Shown piece by piece: positions 1 through 5,940 of a DNA stretch of 8,564 bases. The stretch's first letter is position 1. The number at the start of each line of letters is the position of its first letter. Under the pieces are notes generated by a model that saw nothing but the letters and a program-made list of their open reading frames with translations, was not told where the DNA came from and ran no database searches. Made by a program: the position numbers and the translations under genes. Source of the stretch: an uncultured Slackia sp. (GTDB taxonomy: Bacteria > Actinomycetota > Coriobacteriia > Coriobacteriales > Eggerthellaceae); assembly GCA_900555495.1 (NCBI GenBank), contig USLD01000047.1, positions 1 through 8,564 of the forward strand, in the 5' to 3' direction.

Positions 1-47
1 CCCGTTTTCGCGTTTACACGCATATATATAGTTAGTCCTTGCGGCCC

Positions 48-626
48 TTACGCCTTGTGCTGCGCGGCGCGAAAGGCAGGCACGGCGCTTTCGACCGTCT
101 GGGCCAGCGCCACGCCGACGAACAGCTTGATGGCGTCGAGCACGATGAAGGGCGCGATGCCTGCGGCGAACGCCGCCACCGGCCCCATGCCCGTCAGCAC
201 CATGAGCTGGATCCAGCCGCACAGATACGACGTCAAAAGCAGCACCGAAGCGCCCGCGCCGGCGCGCGCCGCGCGCATGGCCTTGCCCTCGGGACGACGC
301 CACGCCTTGAACAGCAGCACCGCCAGGATGGCGCCGATGCCGAAGCCGACCAGGAAGCCGCCCGTCGGGCCCACGATGGAAGCCAGACCGCCTTTCATGC
401 CCGAAAACACCGGCACGCCCACGGCGCCCAAAGCCAGATAACCGAAGATGCTGATCAAAGCCTGGCGCGCGGGGAACAGCGTCACGATGAACACCAGAAC
501 CATGGTCTGCAGCGTGAACGGCACTGGGCCGAGCGGCACGGTGACCCATGCGCTCACGGCCAAAAGCGCAATGGCCAGACCGCAGAACGCGACCGTTTCG
601 GTTCGCTTAAGCGTCGTATTCTTCAT
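48..626 (-). CDS. bioY: BioY, biotin-binding S component of an ECF transporter
   Basis: Integral membrane protein of 192 residues, the usual BioY size. BioY binds biotin in the membrane and imports it, usually with a shared energizing module (EcfA, EcfA', EcfT) that is not in this window. Seen: a hydrophobic first segment at about residues 11-32, the family motif PLGPVPFTLQ at 31-40, the glycine-rich stretch GMKGGLASIVGPTGGFLVGF at 76-95, and a late helix APFIVLDAIKLFVGVALA at 158-175 with the conserved D-x-x-K pair. About six membrane helices can be drawn. The start at 626 is chosen because AAGGGGG lies eight bases upstream (635-641) and the protein then begins with a short charged stretch before the first helix; the frame is open further upstream, but that part is not BioY-like. 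The gene is monocistronic here and divergent from ade. The family assignment is firm; biotin as substrate follows from the family. Confidence 0.95.
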   Translation of the reverse strand: MKNTTLKRTETVAFCGLAIALLAVSAWVTVPLGPVPFTLQTMVLVFIVTLFPARQALISIFGYLALGAVGVPVFSGMKGGLASIVGPTGGFLVGFGIGAILAVLLFKAWRRPEGKAMRAARAGAGASVLLLTSYLCGWIQLMVLTGMGPVAAFAAGIAPFIVLDAIKLFVGVALAQTVESAVPAFRAAQHKA

Positions 627-667
627 AGACCCTTCCCCCTTGCATGGTCGGCAGCAAAACGTCAGGC

Positions 668-695
668 ATTGTAGCACTTTAGCGTGCGATAGCAA
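668..695 (-). promoter_or_regulatory. Predicted bioY promoter with overlapping imperfect palindrome
   Basis: On the minus strand TTGCTA (690-695) and TACAAT (668-673) are separated by 16 bases, a plausible -35/-10 pair. Transcription would start near 661, giving a leader of about 35 bases to the bioY ATG. The same bases form an imperfect palindrome at 669-695 on the plus strand: TTGTA and GCAC on the left, a TTTAGC spacer, GTGC and then GATAGCAA on the right. Such a position is typical of a repressor site, and biotin-dependent control would make sense for bioY. The half-sites and spacing do not match the classical BirA box, so the regulator is unknown. Confidence 0.4.
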
Positions 696-791
696 AAGCG
701 GAACCGTGCGAACCATGAGAACCCCGCAGTCCGCAGCCCCGCCCCAGGCGCGGTCGCGTATGATGGAGCCGATCCCGGCGAGAGGAGCCTC

Positions 792-2615
792 ATGATCAAC
801 CGATTCTGCAAAACGCCGCTATGGGAGTGCAGCAAGACCCTTGCCGATGTGGCTCTGGGCCGCACCCCCGCCGAAACCGTGATCCGCAACGCGCGCCTGG
901 TCAACGTGAACACGCGCGAGGTCATCGAAGGCGTCGACGTGGCCGTTTCGTGCGGACGCGTCGCCTATGTAGGAAACGCCGCGCACTGCATCGGCGATGC
1001 GACGCGCGTCATCGAAGCGGACGGGCGCTACCTTGCGCCTGGATTCCTGGACGGACATATCCACGTGGAATCGTCCATGATGGGCGCAGCTCAATATGCG
1101 CGGGCCGTGGTGGCCCATGGCACGGTGGGCATCTACTGGGATCCCCACGAGGTGGCGAACGTCGTCGGCCTCGCCGGCGTGAAAGCCATGGTGGAAGACG
1201 TGCGCCGCACGCCGCTCAAGGCCATGGTGACCACGCCATCATGCGTGCCGGCCGTTCCCGGGTTCGAAGACACCGGCAGCGCCATCGGCCCGGACGACAT
1301 CGCCGAAAGCATGACGTGGGATTGCGTGGTAGGCCTCGGCGAAATGATGAATTTCCCCGGGGTGCTTGCAGGCGACGCCCATCCGCTCGACGAGATAGCG
1401 GCCACGCTGAAGGCGGACGGCTGCGTGACAGGCCATTACTCCGTCCCCGAAACCGACCGAGGCCTGAACGCCTACGTAGGCGCGGGCATCCGCTGCTGCC
1501 ACGAATCGACGCGCGCCGAGGATGCGCTGGCCAAGGCCCGTCTGGGCCAATACGCCCAGCTGCGCGAAGGTTCGGCCTGGCGCGACCTGGCCCAGTTGGC
1601 CCCCGCCATCGCCGACGGCGCCGTGGACACGCGCTTCTTCAATTTGATATCTGACGACACCCATCCCAACACGCTCGTCGAATACGGCCACCTCGACCAC
1701 ATTCTGCGCCGCGCCGTACAAGAAGGCATCGATGCGCTCGTCGCGCTGCAGATGGTCACCATCAACACGGCCACGTGCTTCCATATGGAACACGAGCTGG
1801 GAAGCATCGCGCCCGGCAAGTGCGCCGACCTGGTGCTTTTCTCCAGCCTGGCCGATTTCGACGTCTCGCTCGTCATGATCGACGGCGAGGTGGCGGCCGA
1901 AAACGGCAAGGCGACGTTCGAAGTGGAACCCTTCGACTACCCCGCCTGGATGACCGACACCATGCATGTGGGCGAAGATATCGCGGCGGACACCTTCCGC
2001 ATCCCCGCAGTAGCGGCCGACGGGCGCGCGATCGAAAGCGGCGCCGTGCACGTGCGCGTCATGGAGGCGCTTTCGGGACGTGTCAACAACGTCGAGCGCA
2101 TCGTCGAGATGCCCGTCGAAAACGGCGCCATCGAAGCCGATGTCGAACGCGACGTGCTGAAGGCCTTCGTCTTCGAGCGCCACAACGCCACGAAGACGCA
2201 CGGATGCGGCCTGGTTTCGGGCTTCGGCATCAAGGGCGCGTTCGCGCAGACCGTGGCCCACGACGCCCACAACCTGCTGGTGGTGGGAAGCAACGACGAA
2301 GACATGGCGCTCGCGGCCAACACGCTGATCGCCTGCGGCGGCGGGGCGACCGCCGTGCGTGACGGCGAAGTGCTGGGCCTGGTGGAGCTTCCCGTGGCGG
2401 GTCTGATGAGCACGCGTCCCCTCGAAGACGTGGCCGCCCAGGTGGCGGGGCTCGAGCGCGCGTGGGAGCAGATGGGCTGCGCCATGCCGTCGCCGTTCAT
2501 GACGATGGCCCTGCTCTCGCTCGCCTGCATTCCCGAACTGCGCCTGACCAACCGCGGGCTGGTGGACTGCCGCACGTTCGAGTTCGTGCCCCTCGTGGTC
2601 GACGAGATTCGCTAA
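792..2615 (+). CDS. ade: Adenine deaminase
   Basis: Cytoplasmic metal-dependent amidohydrolase that converts adenine to hypoxanthine and ammonia in purine salvage. It has 607 residues, slightly longer than the approximately 580 usual for Ade. Seen in order: the metal-binding motif GFLDGHIHVESSMM with H89 and H91; DPHEVANV at 117-124; GLGEMMNFPG with E184; TGHYS with H215; CCHESTRAEDA with H237; and SDDTHPNTLVEYGH with D288/D289, the conserved acidic pair late in the barrel. The Ade-specific C-terminal domain follows, with RHNATKTHGCGLVSGFGIKG, TVAHDAHNLLVVGSNDEDMA and the glycine-rich IACGGGATAV. These C-terminal motifs distinguish Ade from dihydroorotase- or imidazolonepropionase-type relatives. 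The start at 792 has AGGAG at 783-787, four bases upstream. The gene is monocistronic, divergent from bioY and convergent with argH. No purine riboswitch is visible in the short upstream gap. Confidence 0.96.
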   Translation: MINRFCKTPLWECSKTLADVALGRTPAETVIRNARLVNVNTREVIEGVDVAVSCGRVAYVGNAAHCIGDATRVIEADGRYLAPGFLDGHIHVESSMMGAAQYARAVVAHGTVGIYWDPHEVANVVGLAGVKAMVEDVRRTPLKAMVTTPSCVPAVPGFEDTGSAIGPDDIAESMTWDCVVGLGEMMNFPGVLAGDAHPLDEIAATLKADGCVTGHYSVPETDRGLNAYVGAGIRCCHESTRAEDALAKARLGQYAQLREGSAWRDLAQLAPAIADGAVDTRFFNLISDDTHPNTLVEYGHLDHILRRAVQEGIDALVALQMVTINTATCFHMEHELGSIAPGKCADLVLFSSLADFDVSLVMIDGEVAAENGKATFEVEPFDYPAWMTDTMHVGEDIAADTFRIPAVAADGRAIESGAVHVRVMEALSGRVNNVERIVEMPVENGAIEADVERDVLKAFVFERHNATKTHGCGLVSGFGIKGAFAQTVAHDAHNLLVVGSNDEDMALAANTLIACGGGATAVRDGEVLGLVELPVAGLMSTRPLEDVAAQVAGLERAWEQMGCAMPSPFMTMALLSLACIPELRLTNRGLVDCRTFEFVPLVVDEIR

Positions 2616-2629
2616 ACGACGCGAAACGA

Positions 2630-2666
2630 AACGACGCCTCCGCGGCTCATAGGCGGAGGCGTCGTT
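2630..2666. terminator. Bidirectional terminator between convergent ade and argH
   Basis: Perfect 14-bp inverted repeat: the left arm at 2630-2643 (A then ACGACGCCTCCGC) pairs with 2653-2666 (GCGGAGGCGTCGT then T), with a 9-base loop. It begins 14 bases after the ade stop and lies 77 bases beyond the argH stop. The tail on the minus strand is moderately T-rich (two TTTCG runs) and the plus-strand tail is weak, so termination is probably better in the argH direction. Placement between two converging genes supports a shared terminator. Confidence 0.8.
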
Positions 2667-2743
2667 GCTTCAACAGTCTTCGGAAAGAACCTGAAATCGT
2701 CCGTTTCCGCAGGCCATATACCCCTTATCCGTATCGAGGCGGC

Positions 2744-4135
2744 CTACACGAGCAACGCTTCGTCGGCGGCGAGCGCCGCGGCCGCCTCGTCCAGCTGGAC
2801 GCGCACGGCATCGTGGCCGGTGCCGCCGTAGGTGGTGCGGGCCGCAACGATGGCGTCGATGTCGAGCTCGCCCGCGATATCGTCCTCGAACAGGTCGCTT
2901 GCGCTCTTGAGCTGTTCGAGCGTCAGGTCCTCGAGACCGCAGCCCTCGGTTTCGCACAGCAGGACCAAACGTCCCACCACCGCGTGGGCCTCGCGGAACG
3001 GCATGCCCTTCTTCGCCAGGTAGTCGGCCACGTCGGTGGCGGCCATGAAGCCCTGACCCGACGCCTTGCGCATGGCGGCCTCGTTAAGCTCCATGGTCTC
3101 GATCATGCCGCCCATGCACAGCATGCAGTCATGCAGGGTCTTCGCGGCGTCGATCGCGCCCTCCTTGCATTCCTGCAGGTCCTTGTTGTAAGCCAGCGGC
3201 AGCGACTTCATCGTGACCAGCAAGCCCACCAAATCGCCCACCACGCGGCCCATCTTGCCGCGCGTCAACTCGGCGAAGTCGGGGTTCTTCTTCTGCGGCA
3301 TGATCGAGCTGCCAGTCGAGAAGGCGTCGGAAAGCGTGATGAAGGAATACTCCGACGACGACCACAGGATGATTTCCTCGCACAGGCGCGACAGGTGCAT
3401 CATCGACACGCTGCAGGCATACTCCAGATCGAGCAGGTAGTCGCGGTCGGACACGGCGTCGAGCGAATTGGGAATCGCGTGGTCGAAGCCCAGCAGCTCG
3501 CTCGTCATGGCGCGATCGAGCGGATAGGTGGTTCCCGCCAGCGCCGCCGATCCAAGCGGGTTCGCGTCGGCCGCGTCGTATGCGGCGGCCAGGCGCGCGA
3601 AGTCGCGCGTGAACATCCAGAAGTACGCAAGCATATGATGGCTGAACAGCACGGGCTGGGCATGCTGCAGATGCGTGTAGCCAGGCATGACCACACCGAA
3701 GTGGGCCTGCGCCTTCTCGATCAGCACATGACGAAGCGCGATGTTGCCCTCCATCAGCGACGCGAGCAGGTCTTTCGCATACAGGCGCAGATCGGTGGCC
3801 ACCTGGTCGTTGCGCGAGCGGCCCGTGTGCAGGCGAGCGCCGGCCGAGCCGATGTCGGCGATGAGCGCCGCCTCGACCGCCATGTGGATGTCTTCGTCGT
3901 TCACGTCGAAAACGAACGAACCGTCGTCCATGCGCTCCTTCACGGCCGCAAGGCCCGCATCGATCGACGCGGCATCCTCGGCCGAGATGACGCCCTGCGC
4001 GGCGAGCATCTTGGCATGGGCGCGCGACCCGGCGATATCGTGCGCGTACATGTTCTTGTCGACCTCGAGCGAGGCGCCGAACTCCTGGGTGAAGGCATCA
4101 ACGCCTCCGACGAACCTTCCCGACCACAGTGCCAT
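2744..4135 (-). CDS. argH: Argininosuccinate lyase
   Basis: Last step of arginine synthesis: cleaves argininosuccinate to arginine and fumarate in the cytosol, as a homotetramer of the fumarase/aspartase superfamily. It has 463 residues, normal for the family. Seen: the typical N-terminus LWSGRFVGG, HTGRSRNDQ at 103-111, the catalytic T154-H155 pair in GYTHLQHAQP, the superfamily signature GSSIMPQKKNPD at 275-286 with the catalytic serine S277 in the mobile loop, and a normal helical C-terminus ending near residue 463. The start at 4135 is chosen because GGGAAAGG lies at 4144-4151, eight bases upstream, and MALWSGRF is the family's usual beginning. An in-frame ATG twelve codons earlier (4171) has only a poor ribosome binding site. 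The gene lies 88 bases downstream of argG with no convincing terminator between them, so the two are probably cotranscribed and share control by the argG leader. Confidence 0.97.
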   Translation of the reverse strand: MALWSGRFVGGVDAFTQEFGASLEVDKNMYAHDIAGSRAHAKMLAAQGVISAEDAASIDAGLAAVKERMDDGSFVFDVNDEDIHMAVEAALIADIGSAGARLHTGRSRNDQVATDLRLYAKDLLASLMEGNIALRHVLIEKAQAHFGVVMPGYTHLQHAQPVLFSHHMLAYFWMFTRDFARLAAAYDAADANPLGSAALAGTTYPLDRAMTSELLGFDHAIPNSLDAVSDRDYLLDLEYACSVSMMHLSRLCEEIILWSSSEYSFITLSDAFSTGSSIMPQKKNPDFAELTRGKMGRVVGDLVGLLVTMKSLPLAYNKDLQECKEGAIDAAKTLHDCMLCMGGMIETMELNEAAMRKASGQGFMAATDVADYLAKKGMPFREAHAVVGRLVLLCETEGCGLEDLTLEQLKSASDLFEDDIAGELDIDAIVAARTTYGGTGHDAVRVQLDEAAAALAADEALLV

Positions 4136-4153
4136 TGATAAAACCTTTCCCAC

Positions 4154-4183
4154 ACCATGCATCGCCTGCATGGTTTCTTTCGG
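4154..4183 (-). repeat. Hairpin-forming element upstream of argH (copy A of argG/argH element)
   Basis: Inside the argG-argH gap, ACCATGCA (4154-4161) and TGCATGGT (4167-4174) form a perfect 8-bp inverted repeat with a 5-base loop. On the transcribed strand the hairpin is not followed by a T run, so it is not an obvious terminator. The 30 bases from 4154 to 4183 resemble 5611-5642 upstream of argG, sharing ATGCAT and an exact CATGGTTTCTT. Possible roles are RNA processing between argG and argH or tuning of argH translation; function is unknown. Confidence 0.45.
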
Positions 4184-4223
4184 ATAGCTTCGAGTTTGAC
4201 GAGGTGTTTTGCAGAATGACTAC

Positions 4224-5519
4224 CTACGCGGCATTGGCTGCGGCCGCCTCGTCGGCGGTCTGTTCGGCCTGCAACGCGGCATTGGCCGCAGGACCCTGCA
4301 TGGCCGACCACGTGGTCACGGGCAGACCGTACAGGTCGATGAATCCCTTGGCCGATTCATGGTTGAACATGTCATCGGCGCCGTAGCTTGCCAAGTTGAA
4401 GTCGTAGAGCGAATAGGGGCTCTTGCGGCCTGCCACGGTGCAGCTTCCCTTGTACAGCTTCATCTTCACCGTGCCGGTGACGTATTTCTGCGTCGTAGCG
4501 CAGAACGAATCGAGCGCCATCTTCAGCGGAGAGAACCACATGCCCTGATACACCGCCGTGGCCCACTGCTGCTCGACGCCCAGCTTGTAGTGCTGCGTCG
4601 CGCCGTCGAGACACAGGGTCTCGAGCGCCTTGTGGGCGTCGATCAGGACCTTCGCCGCGGGAACCTCGTAGCACTCGCGCGACTTCACGCCCACGAGACG
4701 GTTCTCCACCATGTCGAGACGCCCCACGCCGTGCGCGCCGGCCTTCACGTTGAGGGCCTTCACGATGTCGACGAAGGACATGTCCTCGCCGTTAAGCGAG
4801 CAGGGAACGCCCTGTTCGAAGCCGATTTCGACGTACTCGGCATGGTCGGGGGCGTCGGCCGCATCGGCGGTCAGCGTCCAGATGTCCGCGGGAGGCTCGG
4901 CCCAGGGGTCCTCGAGCACGCCGCACTCGATGGCGCGTCCCCACAGGTTGTCGTCGATCGAATACGGGGACTTCTTCGTGGCGGCAACCGGCACGCCGTG
5001 GGCCTTCGCCCATTCGATTTCCTCCTCGCGGCAGTGCAAGTCCCACTCGCGCACCGGCGCGACGATTTCGAGCGTGGGGTCGAGCGCCTTGATGGAGGTC
5101 TCGAAACGCACCTGATCGTTGCCCTTGCCCGTGCAGCCGTGGGCGATGTAGTGCGCGCCGAGCGCGTGGGCCACTTCGACCATGTGCTTGGAAAGCAGCG
5201 GGCGCGAAAGCGCTGAAAGCAACGGATAGGAATTCTCGTACAGGCCGTTGGCGGCGAGCGCCAGGGTGAGGAACTCGTTGGCGTATTCCTCGCGCATGTC
5301 CACGGCGAACGAGGCGATGGCGCCCATGTCCAGGGCCTTCTGCTTGATCGCGGCCAGATCGCTTTCGTCCTGGCCCACGTTGCCGCACACGGCGATGACG
5401 TCGAAGCCCTTCTCGACCTGCAGCCACTTCAGGCACACCGAGGTGTCCAGGCCGCCCGAATACGCCAGAACGACCTTTTCTTTGGCCTGGCCCTTGTTCT
5501 CGTTCATCGTGGTTTCCAT
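4224..5519 (-). CDS. argG: Argininosuccinate synthase
   Basis: Joins citrulline and aspartate with ATP to make argininosuccinate, the penultimate step of arginine synthesis. It has 431 residues against about 400 for the common bacterial form; the extra length is about 15 residues before the core and an alanine-rich tail (ANAALQAEQTADEAAAANAA). Seen: the ATP-pyrophosphatase loop AYSGGLDTS at 19-27, HGCTGKGNDQVRFE at 127-140 (citrulline/aspartate and ATP contacts), VAPVREWDL, SPYSIDDNLWGRAIECG, and HGVGRLDMVENRLVGVKSRE. The start at 5519 is supported by AAGGAG at 5527-5532, seven bases upstream; the frame is open for 56 more codons upstream with no comparable site. The protein has only 10 arginines, encoded as seven CGC and three CGT, in contrast with the leader peptide upstream. 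It is the first gene of an argG-argH unit; the attenuator at 5673-5834 probably decides whether polymerase reaches it. Confidence 0.97.
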   Translation of the reverse strand: METTMNENKGQAKEKVVLAYSGGLDTSVCLKWLQVEKGFDVIAVCGNVGQDESDLAAIKQKALDMGAIASFAVDMREEYANEFLTLALAANGLYENSYPLLSALSRPLLSKHMVEVAHALGAHYIAHGCTGKGNDQVRFETSIKALDPTLEIVAPVREWDLHCREEEIEWAKAHGVPVAATKKSPYSIDDNLWGRAIECGVLEDPWAEPPADIWTLTADAADAPDHAEYVEIGFEQGVPCSLNGEDMSFVDIVKALNVKAGAHGVGRLDMVENRLVGVKSRECYEVPAAKVLIDAHKALETLCLDGATQHYKLGVEQQWATAVYQGMWFSPLKMALDSFCATTQKYVTGTVKMKLYKGSCTVAGRKSPYSLYDFNLASYGADDMFNHESAKGFIDLYGLPVTTWSAMQGPAANAALQAEQTADEAAAANAA

Positions 5520-5672
5520 GTTCGATCTCCTTTTCGTCAGCCGCGCCGTTGCTGCTCGCGCGGCCGGCGTCGTGTTCGGTTCGCCGCCCCTGCGGCCCGT
5601 CGTATGCATGCCCGATGCATGCGCTGCCATGGTTTCTTGCGGTGGCTGCGGCGCTTCGCCGCCATTCGTCCG
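5520..5672 (-). other. Untranslated spacer between attenuator and argG
   Basis: These 153 bases lie between the attenuator terminator and the argG start. They contain a GC-rich hairpin (GCGGCG at 5648-5653 pairing with CGCCGC at 5657-5662, 3-base loop), the element similar to the one before argH (5611-5642), and the argG ribosome binding site at 5527-5532. The stretch stays open in the argG frame, with in-frame ATGs such as the one at 5630, but they lack a good ribosome binding site and the residues do not resemble any ArgG N-terminus. I see no other gene here. Confidence 0.5.
5611..5642 (-). repeat. Copy B of the element shared by the argG and argH upstream regions
   Basis: On the plus strand this stretch reads ATGCAT, then GCGCTGC, then CATGGTTTCTT, then GCGG. 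It matches 4154-4183 upstream of argH apart from a few substitutions and single-base gaps. In both copies the transcribed strand has AAGAAACC directly before an ATG that is in frame with the downstream gene. Whether this is a shared binding site, a decayed start region or chance is not settled by the sequence. Confidence 0.35.
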
Positions 5673-5706
5673 AAAACAAAAAAGCACCCGGCGATGCCGG
5701 GTGCTT
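5673..5706 (-). terminator. Attenuator terminator in the argG leader
   Basis: Strong intrinsic terminator on the argG strand. A perfect 11-bp stem (5696-5706 with 5682-5692; minus-strand arm AAGCACCCGGC) closes a 3-base loop and is followed by a T-rich tail, read as six T, G, four T. It stands about 160 bases before the argG start and 33 bases after the leader-peptide stop, with no other complete gene to terminate. It is therefore best read as a regulatory attenuator rather than an operon end. Its left arm and loop (5706-5691) are also the target of the proposed antiterminator. Confidence 0.88.
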
Positions 5707-5796
5707 CAGGGTCCTTATGATGGGATGCTACAAGGAAGCTACCTTGTATGGACCGCAAGAAACACACGCGTGCATCGCAGCGTGTTACGTCGGTCC
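5691..5796 (-). promoter_or_regulatory. Predicted antiterminator / anti-antiterminator switch region
   Basis: Alternative RNA pairings, worked out by eye on the minus strand. Antiterminator: GCGATGC (5778-5772) with GCATCGC (5697-5691), GTGTTT (5765-5760) with AAGCAC (5706-5701, one G-U), and GGTCC (5754-5750) with GGACC (5714-5710). The three helices are nested in the correct order, 18 bp in total, with a small hairpin ACAAGG/CCTTGT (5747-5742 with 5735-5730) at the apex that holds the leader stop codon in its loop. This takes up the terminator's left arm and loop. Competing structure: GGACCG (5796-5791) with CGGTCC (5755-5750) and ACACGC (5785-5780) with GCGTGT (5769-5764), which lock away the antiterminator 5' arm. 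The 5' arms of the competing helices lie at codons 13-19, where a ribosome stalled at Arg11-Arg16 would sit. No folding energies were computed. Confidence 0.65.
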
Positions 5797-5834
5797 TGGC
5801 GTCGGAAGGAAAACTGCTGTGCGGTTGCGAACAT
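5739..5834 (-). CDS. Arginine-rich leader peptide of argG (31 aa)
   Basis: Short ORF of 31 codons upstream of argG. Its likely role is regulatory: the peptide itself probably has no function, and its translation reports arginyl-tRNA supply. Seen: AAAGGAG at 5843-5849, eight bases before the ATG, as good as the sites of the large genes here. Seven of 31 residues are arginine: R11, R12, R15, R16, R20, R23 and R31. The core FRRQDRRNTLRCTR sits in the middle, as in His, Leu or Trp leader peptides. Arginine codons are CGA three times, CGT twice, CGC once and AGG once; argG itself uses neither CGA nor AGG. The TAG stop lies 33 bases before a strong terminator. An in-frame ATG 14 codons upstream (5876) would add two arginines but has a weaker ribosome binding site. 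Caution: random frames in GC-rich DNA are often arginine-rich, so the case rests on the whole arrangement. Confidence 0.75.
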   Translation of the reverse strand: MFATAQQFSFRRQDRRNTLRCTRVFLAVHTR

Positions 5835-5842
5835 GTCAGTTA

Positions 5843-5849
5843 CTCCTTT
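5843..5849 (-). promoter_or_regulatory. Ribosome binding site of the arginine leader peptide
   Basis: AAAGGAG on the minus strand, eight bases before the ATG at 5834. This near-consensus site in an otherwise untranslated leader is the main evidence that the short ORF is translated, and it fixes the start at 5834 rather than at the in-frame ATG at 5876. Confidence 0.75.
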
Positions 5850-5883
5850 CCGTTGAATCGCCGTTCGGGCATACATGGTACTT

Positions 5884-5903
5884 CGCTTTATTGCATTAAA
5901 GCG
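5884..5903. promoter_or_regulatory. Palindrome near the argG transcription start
   Basis: Perfect 7-bp inverted repeat, CGCTTTA (5884-5890) and TAAAGCG (5897-5903), with a 6-base centre TTGCAT. It is AT-rich against a GC-rich background and lies at about +2 to +22 of the predicted argG transcript. It could be an operator, for example for an ArgR-type repressor, or a 5'-end RNA hairpin. It does not match a known ARG box closely enough to name. Confidence 0.4.
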
Positions 5904-5911
5904 TGAATCGA

Positions 5912-5940
5912 ACTTTAACGAATATTCCGAAACAATGCAA
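5912..5940 (-). promoter_or_regulatory. Predicted argG leader promoter
   Basis: On the minus strand TTGCAT (5935-5940) and TAAAGT (5912-5917) are spaced by exactly 17 bases in the most AT-rich part of the window. Transcription would begin near 5905, about 70 bases before the leader-peptide ATG. Neither hexamer is a perfect consensus. The surrounding region holds other A+T hexamers, so the exact start is uncertain, but a promoter between 5880 and 5985 is very likely. Confidence 0.45.

Noticed and set aside
1..47. Terminator or gene downstream of bioY
   Set aside because: Only a weak 4-bp inverted repeat and a short AT-rich stretch are present; nothing can be supported so close to the window edge.
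727..791. Promoter or purine riboswitch for ade
   Set aside because: TATGAT at 759-764 could be a -10, but no -35 is visible at the right distance, and the roughly 30 bases before the ATG are too short for a purine riboswitch with its conserved loops.
2462..4138. Long plus-strand open frame across argH (558 codons), and similar frames opposite argG and ade
   Set aside because: These are antisense shadows in GC-rich DNA: composition is dominated by Arg, His, Gly and Ala, there are no recognizable motifs, and they lie over well-identified genes.
2744..4171. ArgH start at 4171
   Set aside because: It would add twelve residues before the family's usual beginning and has a weaker ribosome binding site than the ATG at 4135; its ATG lies inside the 4154-4174 hairpin.
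4154..4174. Terminator between argG and argH
   Set aside because: The 8-bp hairpin is followed on the transcribed strand by GTGGGAAAGG rather than a T run; the T-rich side is on the untranscribed strand.
4224..5687. N-terminally extended ArgG using upstream in-frame starts (for example 5630 or the GTG at 5687)
   Set aside because: The GTG lies inside the attenuator stem, no start upstream of 5519 has a ribosome binding site like AAGGAG at 5527-5532, and the extra residues resemble no ArgG.
5739..5876. Longer leader peptide starting at the in-frame ATG at 5876 (45 residues)
   Set aside because: It would include two more arginines, but the sequence before it lacks a good ribosome binding site, whereas 5834 has AAAGGAG at eight bases.
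5673..5905. T-box riboswitch controlling argG
   Set aside because: A terminator in an amino-acid gene leader suggested it, but I see no T-box sequence (AGGGTGG-like antiterminator core) and no specifier-loop architecture; the translated arginine-rich ORF explains the leader better.
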